Positions 54,455 to 61,219 of a stretch of DNA of 64,000 nucleotides are shown one piece after another; position 1 is the stretch's first letter; each line of letters starts with the position of its first letter. Below the pieces are notes generated by a model that ran no database searches, was not told where the DNA came from, and saw only the letters and a program-made list of their open reading frames with translations. The translations under genes and the position numbers were made by a program. Origin of the DNA: Halomonas alkalisoli (GTDB taxonomy: Bacteria; Pseudomonadota; Gammaproteobacteria; Pseudomonadales; Halomonadaceae); NCBI RefSeq assembly GCF_021412585.1, contig NZ_JAKCMI010000041.1, positions 300,848-364,847 on the forward strand, given 5' to 3'.

Positions 54455-54813
54455 CTGGAACGTGAGCCCTGCTGTCAGCCCGCCACCGGCGCCCTCGAAT
54501 CCAGGCCTCACAGGGTCGGGCCGCGCGTCCATCGACTGGGCGGGTGAGGCTGTCGTACCGCATCACTCGAAATTAGCATTTTATTAATTTCAACGAAAAC
54601 ATGCGCTTCACGCCAATACTGGAAAATTAAACAGAAAGACTTTGACCCAAGCCAGTAACCGTGACACCGTAGTCGCAGCTGGTTAGTAAGCGTTATAGAG
54701 TTTCAGTAGTGTTCGATTCTTTCGGCAGTCTGTAATTTATCTCGTTCTACCCGCTATAAACCTGGGTAAAACCAGAAACATTGCAAGGCGCTAAGCGCGA
54801 AAGGATTTATATT
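54455..54813 (+). promoter_or_regulatory. Promoter and long 5' leader of the cold-shock gene
   Basis: AT-rich sequence without a gene. A TATAGA element at 54694-54699 could be the -10, giving a leader of about 110 nt. The leader contains short hairpins close to the ribosome site: CTGG/CCAG near 54762-54776, and CGCT/AGCG at 54788-54796. Long structured leaders are usual for cspA-type genes, which switch translation with temperature. Which promoter is used cannot be settled by eye. Confidence 0.5.
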
Positions 54814-55020
54814 ATGACGACTGGCACAGTTAAGTGGTTCAACGATTCCAAAGGCTTCGGCTTCATTACTCCGGCTGACGGCGGCGATGACGTTTTTGCC
54901 CACTTCTCCGAAATTCAGGCAGAAGGCTTCAAGTCCCTGCAGGAAGGCAGTTCCGTCTCTTTTGACGTGACCCAGGGCCAGAAAGGCCTTCAGGCTTCAA
55001 ATATCAAGCAAATCGCATAA
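54814..55020 (+). CDS. CspA-family cold-shock RNA-binding protein
   Basis: 68-residue OB-fold protein, an RNA chaperone. RNP1 is KGFGFI and RNP2 is DVFAHF; TTGTVKWFNDSKGFGFITP is the usual CspA opening. AAAGGATT lies 8-9 nt before the ATG at 54814. It has a long leader and a strong terminator, so it is a single-gene unit. Confidence 0.97.
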   Translation: MTTGTVKWFNDSKGFGFITPADGGDDVFAHFSEIQAEGFKSLQEGSSVSFDVTQGQKGLQASNIKQIA

Positions 55021-55040
55021 CTTAACGGTTAAACGATTTG

Positions 55041-55087
55041 TCGAACCTTAGGGTTCGATGACAAGGCCCGCTTCGGCGGGCCTTGTT
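55041..55087 (+). terminator. Double-hairpin terminator of the csp gene
   Basis: First stem TCGAACC/GGTTCGA on TTAG (55041-55058), then a perfect 11-bp stem ACAAGGCCCGC/GCGGGCCTTGT on a TTCG tetraloop (55061-55086). The T-tract is short (TTG). It probably ends the csp mRNA and may also serve the convergent gene at 55132-55656. Confidence 0.8.
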
Positions 55088-55131
55088 GCGTTATATCCAG
55101 CACCCGAAAACCGAAACGCTGATGGCAGCGG

Positions 55132-55656
55132 TTACGAGGCCAGCGCGTCGAAGCGCTGGATCTCCTCTGGCGCCAGGCGACTGGTCTCACGGGCGACATT
55201 GGCCTGCATGTTGACCCGGGCCACCTCGCTCAGAGCCTCATCGACCCTCTTGTGCTGATGGGTACTGAACCACTCCAGTACCTCGGCCAGGTGCCAGAGT
55301 GAGGCACGCCCTTCATGCAGTGGCAGCGGGAAGGTCGTCAGATGTAACTGCAGCAACTTGCGCATATTCTGCCGGCTGAAAGCGAACAGTTCTGCGATAT
55401 CAGTCACACCGACCAAGTCGGGGCCAGCTTCGATCAGGCGCGCCCCTGGTATGGCTCGTTTTACATCCGCCATGGCGCTAGAGACCGCCTCATGGGCCGA
55501 GCCTGCTTCACGTGAAAATTCCAGGGCCAGACGACCTCTCTGCCCTAGCCCGACAAGCGCATCGTCACAGCCCGCCTCAAAGAGGCGGGTTTCCAACGCT
55601 TCCATATCGAGCGTGTCAGGAATAGCAAATTTCAGCGTAAACTCGTATGGGGTCAT
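55132..55656 (-). CDS. DNA-binding-like protein of unknown family
   Basis: 174-residue soluble protein. The middle has an MerR/AlpA-style helix-turn-helix-like run (VGVTDIAELFAFSRQNMRKLLQ) and the C-terminus the phrase ASLWHLAEVLEWFSTHQ, a layout common to small DNA-binding proteins of mobile elements. The N-terminus (YEFTLKFAIPD, DDALVGLGQRGRLALEFSREA) has beta-strand character. No toxin partner is seen. GGAGG precedes the ATG. Function unknown. Confidence 0.8.
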   Translation of the reverse strand: MTPYEFTLKFAIPDTLDMEALETRLFEAGCDDALVGLGQRGRLALEFSREAGSAHEAVSSAMADVKRAIPGARLIEAGPDLVGVTDIAELFAFSRQNMRKLLQLHLTTFPLPLHEGRASLWHLAEVLEWFSTHQHKRVDEALSEVARVNMQANVARETSRLAPEEIQRFDALAS

Positions 55657-55875
55657 GGTTTGTCGTCCTCCTCAGAGGATGAGCCACCCGTACAGTTGTC
55701 GACGACACGGCGTAGCTGTCTAGCATGGTTGGCGGGATTCTTCGGCGTACTCCATACGCTCACGATGCAGAACTCACCACAGCGGCATACAGCAAAGCTG
55801 CCTCGACTTCCTTCTTGTTATGGCGAGGACGTGTCATTCAGGCTCCTGCTGTTAGCATAGGACGCATCTCACTGG

Positions 55876-55891
55876 GTTGTCAATTGACAAC
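55876..55891. promoter_or_regulatory. 16-bp palindrome GTTGTCAATTGACAAC
   Basis: Perfect dyad of 8-bp arms lying between the 3' end of the LysE gene and the DNA-binding-like gene (about 220 bp upstream of its start). It contains TTGACA on both strands, so it may be a promoter -35 box within a dyad operator. Regulator unknown. Confidence 0.45.
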
Positions 55892-55927
55892 TTTCGGGAC
55901 ATATCACCATGATTCGAGCAAATGTCC

Positions 55928-56542
55928 TCAAGGCCGCCGCATGGCGGCGACCAGGGCACTCGCCCCGATCAGGCTGCCGGCACCGGTGCGGTGCAGGATG
56001 CGGCGCAGCCGTGCGCTCAGCATCCGGCCGCCGCTGGTCGCCAGGAAGGTGAAGGCGAGATCGCTGAGCACGCCGATGACCAGAAAGGTCGAGAACAGGA
56101 TGGCCAACTGCGGCAGCAAGGGCTGGCTGGGTACCACGAACTGCGGCATGAAGGCCATGAAGAAGGCCAGGCTCTTGGGGTTCAGCGCGGTGACCAGGAA
56201 CGCCTTGGCCGTACCGAGCCGAATATCCGTACCCGTAGGCTGCAGGTCGCCCAACTGGCCGGCCTCGCGCCACATCTTGATGCCCAGGTAGAGCAGATAA
56301 GCGGCCCCGAGCCATTTGAAGAGCTGGAACAGCTCGGCGGAAGCCATCAGCAGGGCGCCGACCCCGGCGAACGACAGGGTCATCGCCAGCAGGTCACCCA
56401 GGAAGAAGCCGGGCAGCATGGCCAGGGCGGCCCGTCGCCCGCGGTTGACCCCGGTGGTGACCAGCAGGGCCACCGCGGGGCCGGGGGAGGCGATGATCAA
56501 CAGTGAGGCCAGGCAGAAGGAGAGCCACAGTTCCAGCGGCAT
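55928..56542 (-). CDS. LysE/RhtB-family amino-acid exporter
   Basis: 204-residue inner-membrane protein with six hydrophobic segments. The RhtB signature SPGPAVALLVTTGVNRGRR, and ALNPKSLAFFMAFMPQFV are clear. Exports a neutral amino acid or homoserine lactone-type solute; ligand unknown. It is distinct from the ArgO protein at 26156-26761, having SPGP instead of GAQN. CGAGGAA precedes the ATG. Confidence 0.93.
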   Translation of the reverse strand: MPLELWLSFCLASLLIIASPGPAVALLVTTGVNRGRRAALAMLPGFFLGDLLAMTLSFAGVGALLMASAELFQLFKWLGAAYLLYLGIKMWREAGQLGDLQPTGTDIRLGTAKAFLVTALNPKSLAFFMAFMPQFVVPSQPLLPQLAILFSTFLVIGVLSDLAFTFLATSGGRMLSARLRRILHRTGAGSLIGASALVAAMRRP

Positions 56543-56772
56543 AGCGCGTTCCTCGAATGGGTCATATCGGTGACGTTCGGCACATCCTCATAGTGCATCA
56601 CTGCCGCCACTTGGAAAGCAACACGCAACGCCTCAAGATGCTACGTTATAACATCCTTGATCGGTCAAAATTTATAGCCCACCATGATCGGCCTTTGGCA
56701 CCGACAAGGGCTTCGCGGGACTGTTTCCCGTGGCAGGCTAACCGTTTTTGGAGTGAGCGTTTTGGAGAATGA

Positions 56773-57138
56773 ATGATTGCCAAGAAAGAACGCGGCAAGA
56801 TGGAGCGGCGATTGGCCGCTTCGCTGACACATGCCTGTGAGCAGGCCAAGCCCCTGTTGCCCGGCTTTTGCTGGCTGACCCACGAGGTCGATTACCAGCG
56901 CTTTCCCGAGAGCCTGGTGGTCACCTGGGTGTTCGATACCCACCCCAACCTGGCGAGCGCGCTCAAGGGCGATGCCCGACGCTGCATCACTGACCTGACC
57001 GCCGAGGCATTGGCCGAGGCCGGCGTCGATGTCGGCGACGCCTCAAGGCATCTCGACTTCGACAGCGAAGACGCGTGCCAGCGGGAACACGGCGGCGACT
57101 GGCAGCGTCGGCTACGCACCAAGACCATGAGGCACTGA
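56773..57138 (+). CDS. Hypothetical protein, 121 residues
   Basis: Soluble mixed alpha/beta protein (LLPGFCWLTHEVDYQRFPESLVVTWVFDT) of no family that I recognise; Cys and Asp are scattered without a metal-motif pattern. GGAG lies 5-6 nt before the ATG. Its stop is immediately followed by the ATG of the DUF1289 gene, so the two are translationally coupled. Confidence 0.8.
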   Translation: MIAKKERGKMERRLAASLTHACEQAKPLLPGFCWLTHEVDYQRFPESLVVTWVFDTHPNLASALKGDARRCITDLTAEALAEAGVDVGDASRHLDFDSEDACQREHGGDWQRRLRTKTMRH

Positions 57139-57315
57139 ATGGCCAAGAAGATCGAAAGTCCCTGTGTCTCGATTTGCCAACTATCGGGAGGCCTGTGCAC
57201 CGGCTGCGGCCGCACCGTGGAGGAGATACGCCATTGGAAAGCCATGAAGCGGCCGGAAAAGATGAAAACGGTGAAGCTTGCCGATGAGCGCTTGAAGAAG
57301 ATCCCGCGTGATTGA
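57139..57315 (+). CDS. DUF1289 small zinc-ribbon-like protein, 58 residues
   Basis: 58-residue Cys-rich protein, too short for common ORF cut-offs. It reads MAKKIESPCVSICQ then LCTGCGRTVEEIRHWKAM, the exact DUF1289 layout (SPCVxICxL-x3-xCxGCxRTxxEIxxW). The four cysteines probably bind Zn or Fe. It starts on the base after the stop of the 121-residue gene and is co-translated with it. Family function unknown. Confidence 0.92.
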   Translation: MAKKIESPCVSICQLSGGLCTGCGRTVEEIRHWKAMKRPEKMKTVKLADERLKKIPRD

Positions 57316-57394
57316 TGCGCCCTTGGCCACCCCCCTTCGCCACAGCGAAGACCTCGGCAAGCGGGTGCGCCAACGACGCACCGAGCGGGCACGG

Positions 57395-58150
57395 CTAACG
57401 CGTTTCCAGCAGCGCATCGACCAGATCGGCCAGGCTCGCCTCACAGCGCGCCTGCGGCGCCCGCGCCTCGTCCCCCGAGCGATACTTGCCTGAGCGAATC
57501 AGGCAGGCCTGCAGGCCGAGCTCCATGGCGGCGACCACGTCGCACTCCACATCATCGCCCACCATCAGCGCCTCACCGGGTGCCACGCCGATCTCTTCGA
57601 GCACGGCATGAAAGAAGTCGCTAGAGGGTTTTCCCAGCACCTTCGCCTCGATGCCGGCGGCGTATTCCAGGGCGCGCACGAAGGGCCCCGCGTCCAGGTG
57701 CAGGGCACCCGCCTGACGAAAGTAGCGATTGGTGCCCACCGCGAGCAACGGCGCCCCCTCCAGCAGCAGCCGGAAGGCCTCGTCGAGGTGGGCATAGTCC
57801 AGGCGCTGCTCGGCATCGCCGATCACCACCGCATTGGGCTCTCCGCGGGGAAGACCGGCAAACTCGGGTTCGAGCCGCTCGTGGATCAGCAGGTAGGGGC
57901 AGAGCCCACTACGCTCGAGATAGCGACGGATGGCCCCCGGCGCGGTGAACACCTGTTCAGTCGCCGGGGCGAAGCCCAGCCGCTGCAGCTCATCACACAC
58001 CGCGGCCGAGGTCTTGCGCGAGGTGTTGGTCAGGAAGCGCAGCGCCAGGCCGCTGGACTGCAGCCGCGCCACCGCGTCCACGGCGCCGGGCAGGGCCTGC
58101 CCGTCCTCAGTCAGCACGCCACTGATATCGAGCAATACCGCCTTCAGCAT
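57395..58150 (-). CDS. HAD-IIA phosphatase (LHPP/TIGR01458-like)
   Basis: 251-residue haloacid-dehalogenase hydrolase. Motif I is LLDISGVLT (the nucleophile Asp in DISG), motif II the Thr/Ser of FLTNTSR, and motif IV MVGDDVECDV. The C2 cap and layout match the phospholysine phosphohistidine phosphatase/TIGR01458 branch; the family acts on small phosphate esters. The ATG 58150 was chosen over a GTG at 58153, with GGGGAG upstream. Confidence 0.92.
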   Translation of the reverse strand: MLKAVLLDISGVLTEDGQALPGAVDAVARLQSSGLALRFLTNTSRKTSAAVCDELQRLGFAPATEQVFTAPGAIRRYLERSGLCPYLLIHERLEPEFAGLPRGEPNAVVIGDAEQRLDYAHLDEAFRLLLEGAPLLAVGTNRYFRQAGALHLDAGPFVRALEYAAGIEAKVLGKPSSDFFHAVLEEIGVAPGEALMVGDDVECDVVAAMELGLQACLIRSGKYRSGDEARAPQARCEASLADLVDALLETR

Positions 58151-58485
58151 CACTGTCTCTCCCCGTCGCTTCTCGGCAGGATTGACTCCATTGATGCCCG
58201 AGCGCGCGGCGCTGTCAATCCATACCCGGGAGCGTCTTCCCGGCAGGCCTCATGGGAGCGGAATACGCTCTGCATCGAGCAGCTAGCTCTCCCCCGTTCG
58301 TGCCAAGCCGCAGAGCCAGGAGGCTGGATCGAAAATCACTCTATTTATTCTTCATGTTTTGAATAAAAATACTGCTAATTACCACAATAATAGATTTATT
58401 ATCTTAATTATCAGCGCATGACCGATTATCCGGGAAGTGCTGCTAAACTCCCTGCATGACAGGCTCTGCCCCGCGGCGGAGCTTT

Positions 58486-58507
58486 CTATATACATCCTAT
58501 ATACATC
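58486..58507 (+). repeat. 11-bp tandem repeat CTATATACATC before the DadA-like gene
   Basis: Two exact adjacent copies of CTATATACATC (58486-58496 and 58497-58507), 15 bp before the ATG of the DadA-like gene. They lie between the promoter region, which is AT-rich at 58340-58410, and the GGGAG ribosome site. They could affect leader structure or bind a regulator. Confidence 0.5.
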
Positions 58508-58522
58508 GGCAGGGAGACCTTC

Positions 58523-59764
58523 ATGGCCCGCAATATCATCGTTCTTGGTGCCGGCATGGTCGGCGTATCAGTGGCCTGGCATCTGGTGCGTCGCGGTCAT
58601 GACGTCACGCTGGTTGACCGCCGCGAGCCGGGGCTCGAGACCTCCTTCGGCAATGCCGGCATCATCCAGCGCGAGGCGGTGCGCCCCTACGCCTTCCCCC
58701 GTGATGTCGCTACCCTGCTACGGGTGGTGCCCAACCGCCAGGTGGACATCCGCTACCGCCCCACCGGCATGATGAGCGCGGCAGGCCCGCTGCTGAACTA
58801 CTGGCTGAACTCTAGCGGTAAGCGCTACGAGCGCATCGTACGCGAGTGGGCATCGCTGATCATGCGCTGCCAGGATGCCCACGCGCCGATGATCGAGGCC
58901 GCCGGCGCCGAGGCGCTGGTGCGCAAGGGCGGCTGGCTGGAGCTTTACCGCACCCGCAAGGCGTTCGAGGAGCGCCAGGAAGAGGCCAGGGAGAACCACG
59001 AGCGCTTCGGGGTGGAGTATGAGGTGCTTGACGCCGAGGCGCTCTACGCCAAGGAGCCGTATCTGGGCAAGGGGCTGATCGGGGCGATCCTCTGGACGCA
59101 GCCCTGGATGGTCTCGGACCCGGGCGGCCTGGTGCAGGCCTACGCCCGCAGCTTTGCGGAACAGGGCGGCCAGGTGATGCAGGCCAGCGTCGAGGACGTG
59201 CTCCAGGTCGATGGCGGCTGGCGGGTCAAGACCAGCGAGGGGCCCCTGGAGGCAGATGAGGTTGTGGTGGCCCTGGGGCCCTGGGCCGGCGAGCTGCTGG
59301 GAAGGCTGGGCATGAAGGTGCCGCTGTTCGTGAAGCGCGGCTACCACATGCACTACTCCGCCGAAGAGGGGGCCAAACTCAACCACTGGGTGATGGACGC
59401 CGAGAAGGGCTTCCTGCTCGAGCCGATGCGCGCCGGGATTCGCCTGACCACCGGCGCCGAGCTTGCCGACCTGGACTCGCCACCCCAGTACAAGCAGCTG
59501 GCCGCCGCCGAGAAGGTGGCACGCAAGCTGTTCCCGCTGGGCAAGCGTCGCGACGGCCAGCCCTGGAAGGGAGCGCGGCCCTGCCTGCCCGACATGAAAC
59601 CGGTGATCGGCCCGGCCCCCGACAAGGCGGGGCTGTGGCTCGCCTTCGGCCACGGCCATCAGGGCTTTACCCTGGGCCCGGCCACCGGCGAGCTGCTCGC
59701 CCAGATGATGGATGGCGAAGAGCCCGCGGTGGATATGACGCCGTTCCGCGTCGATCGCTTCTGA
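58523..59764 (+). CDS. DadA-like FAD-dependent D-amino-acid dehydrogenase/oxidase
   Basis: 413-residue flavoprotein of the DAO superfamily. The FAD loop is LGAGMVGVSVAWHL with the following acidic LVDRREPG; the C-terminal GHGHQGFTLGPATG is the family's substrate/FAD motif and is close to DadA. It should oxidise a D-amino acid or related amine and pass electrons to quinone. GGGAG lies before the ATG. It stands alone; upstream is a 370-bp gap with an AT-rich promoter region and an 11-bp tandem repeat. Confidence 0.93.
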   Translation: MARNIIVLGAGMVGVSVAWHLVRRGHDVTLVDRREPGLETSFGNAGIIQREAVRPYAFPRDVATLLRVVPNRQVDIRYRPTGMMSAAGPLLNYWLNSSGKRYERIVREWASLIMRCQDAHAPMIEAAGAEALVRKGGWLELYRTRKAFEERQEEARENHERFGVEYEVLDAEALYAKEPYLGKGLIGAILWTQPWMVSDPGGLVQAYARSFAEQGGQVMQASVEDVLQVDGGWRVKTSEGPLEADEVVVALGPWAGELLGRLGMKVPLFVKRGYHMHYSAEEGAKLNHWVMDAEKGFLLEPMRAGIRLTTGAELADLDSPPQYKQLAAAEKVARKLFPLGKRRDGQPWKGARPCLPDMKPVIGPAPDKAGLWLAFGHGHQGFTLGPATGELLAQMMDGEEPAVDMTPFRVDRF

Positions 59765-59926
59765 ATGTGAGGATGGGATTATCCGATTGGTGAATGTGGG
59801 CCAGCGCACCGACACAGGTCGCAGGCCAGGTTAGCGTGACTCTAACTCTGAGTCCCGATGGCTCCATGGCGAGGCTCAGGCGTGGATACTCGCTATCCAC
59901 AGGAGCACTCTCCAAGAGCAATCTCC

Positions 59927-59986
59927 ATGAACAAGCACCAGATCGAAGACCTGAATCACGAGGAGTACCAGACAAATGTCGAATAA
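59927..59986 (+). CDS. Possible 19-residue leader peptide
   Basis: Short ORF MNKHQIEDLNHEEYQTNVE that overlaps the start of the Met-rich protein (ATG 59976) by 11 bp, an arrangement of translational coupling. AAGAG is 8 nt upstream. Highly polar. It may be real or chance; there is no homology to call on. Confidence 0.3.
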   Translation: MNKHQIEDLNHEEYQTNVE

Positions 59987-60275
59987 CCCGATGAACATGA
60001 TGTTCGCATGGATGAAGATCGCATCTTCCTACAACCAGATGATGCTTTCTTCCAGTGAGGTGATCGTCCGCCGCACCATGATGATGGCCAGCGGCACCAT
60101 GACCCTGCCCGATGCCATGAACATGATGATGGAGAAAGGGACGATTTACGCCACGGCGACCGAGCGAGCGGCAGTGGCGATGGCCAGCGGCGCCGATCCC
60201 GCCAAGATCACCGCGGCAGCGCTGAAGCCCTACAGCACCAAGACCCAATCGAATGTGCTCAAGCTGCGCGGCTGA
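59976..60275 (+). CDS. Methionine-rich small protein, 99 residues
   Basis: 99-residue protein containing 16 Met, mostly in the first two-thirds (MNMMFAWMK, MMMASGTM, MNMMMEKG). The C-terminus ITAAALKPYSTKTQSN resembles the ending of small proteobacterial proteins of unknown function that I know only from memory. No signal peptide, and helices are amphipathic. GAGGAG precedes the ATG. A terminator at 60337 closes the unit. Metal binding or granule association are possibilities without evidence. Confidence 0.75.
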   Translation: MSNNPMNMMFAWMKIASSYNQMMLSSSEVIVRRTMMMASGTMTLPDAMNMMMEKGTIYATATERAAVAMASGADPAKITAAALKPYSTKTQSNVLKLRG

Positions 60276-60336
60276 ACGGAGCCAGTCCTCCAGCGGCAAT
60301 CGATGCCAGGCAATCCCCACAGCAAGATCAGAAACG

Positions 60337-60377
60337 CAAAACCGCCACCCGGGATGATCCGTAAGTGGCGGTTTTTT
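60337..60377 (+). terminator. Rho-independent terminator after the Met-rich gene
   Basis: Perfect 10-bp stem AAACCGCCAC/GTGGCGGTTT with a 16-base loop and seven or more T residues from 60370. Ends the 59976-60275 transcript. Confidence 0.92.
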
Positions 60378-60521
60378 TGTTCTTTTATCAATGTAGACGT
60401 GCTGGACCTGATGGGGCTCGAGGTAGTCGTGCGGCGCAATTGGCTACAGCACGCCACCTCACTGCCCTCAGCGCGGAGGGCTTGCCGCACCGATCTTGAA
60501 CCGTTCGGTTGATGAGCCTAT

Positions 60522-60539
60522 TATATCGGTATTGATATA
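60522..60539 (+). promoter_or_regulatory. Dyad TATATC-N6-GATATA upstream of the HigBA-like pair
   Basis: Perfect 6-bp arms TATATC and GATATA about GGTATT, 26 bp before the toxin start, in an AT-rich patch. Antitoxins of HigA type bind such dyads to autoregulate, so it is the probable operator/promoter of the pair. Confidence 0.6.
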
Positions 60540-60565
60540 GGATCACAGAGGCCAAGGAGGGCAGC

Positions 60566-60889
60566 GTGGCGCGGAAGAAACCCGTCGCATTCGTCGGAGA
60601 CTCGAAGGACCGGCTGCGCGACTTCCCTCTGGACGCCAAGCGCGAAGCAGGGTTTCAGATCGACAAGGTTCAAGCTGGAGGACAACCAGACGACTTCCGC
60701 CCCATGCCAAGCGTTGGCCCTGGCGTCATGGAGATCCGCATCCGGGAAGACAATGGGGCCTTTCGGGTCTTCTATGTGGCTAACCGAGGCGATGCGGTAT
60801 TCGTGCTCCACTGCTTCCAGAAGAAAACCCAGAAGACCGCCAAGAAAGACATCGACCTGGGCAAGCAGCGATACAAGGAGCTGCCCTAA
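60566..60889 (+). CDS. HigB/RelE-like toxin (Gp49 family)
   Basis: 107-residue ribosome-dependent mRNA interferase-type toxin of the phage-Gp49 group. Key features: the early KDRLRDFPLDAKREAG, the central MEIRIREDNGAFRVFYVA, and HCFQKKTQKTAKKDIDLGK. Starts with GTG, with AGGAGGG 5-6 nt upstream. It lies 26 bp before the XRE antitoxin gene, the toxin-first order of HigBA. Both are small and neighbours are unrelated, as for mobile TA loci. Confidence 0.9.
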   Translation: MARKKPVAFVGDSKDRLRDFPLDAKREAGFQIDKVQAGGQPDDFRPMPSVGPGVMEIRIREDNGAFRVFYVANRGDAVFVLHCFQKKTQKTAKKDIDLGKQRYKELP

Positions 60890-60915
60890 GCCCGGCCACC
60901 AAGCGAGGTGACACC

Positions 60916-61209
60916 ATGGCCATCGAGTATTATGACAGCGTGTGGGATGCCATCGAGGACACTCCCGAAGAGGCGCTGAACATGCGTCTGCGCTCCGAGC
61001 TCATGGCGAAGATCGCCGGCCGTGTCCGGGAGTGGGGCATCACTCAGAATGAGGCCGCGCACCGACTGGGCATCACCCAGCCTCGCCTCAACGACCTGCT
61101 GAACGGCCGCATCAACAAGTTCAGTCTGGACGCCCTGGTCAACCTGACGGGGCCGGCTCGCTTCCACCTCGAGCTGGCGATTGAGGACGAGAAAGAAGTG
61201 GCTGCCTGA
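60916..61209 (+). CDS. HigA-like XRE antitoxin
   Basis: 97-residue antitoxin. The XRE helix-turn-helix is ITQNEAAHRLGITQPRLNDLLNGRINKFSLDALVNL. It should neutralise the Gp49-type toxin and repress the operon. It follows the toxin gene by 26 bp with its own GAGGTG site. Confidence 0.92.
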   Translation: MAIEYYDSVWDAIEDTPEEALNMRLRSELMAKIAGRVREWGITQNEAAHRLGITQPRLNDLLNGRINKFSLDALVNLTGPARFHLELAIEDEKEVAA

Positions 61210-61219
61210 TTGTTACTCT

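Noticed and set aside
56641..56660. Second Zur-like site (GTTATAAC) near 56645
   Set aside because: Half-sites overlap without the one-base spacer of the Zur consensus, and no zinc gene follows.
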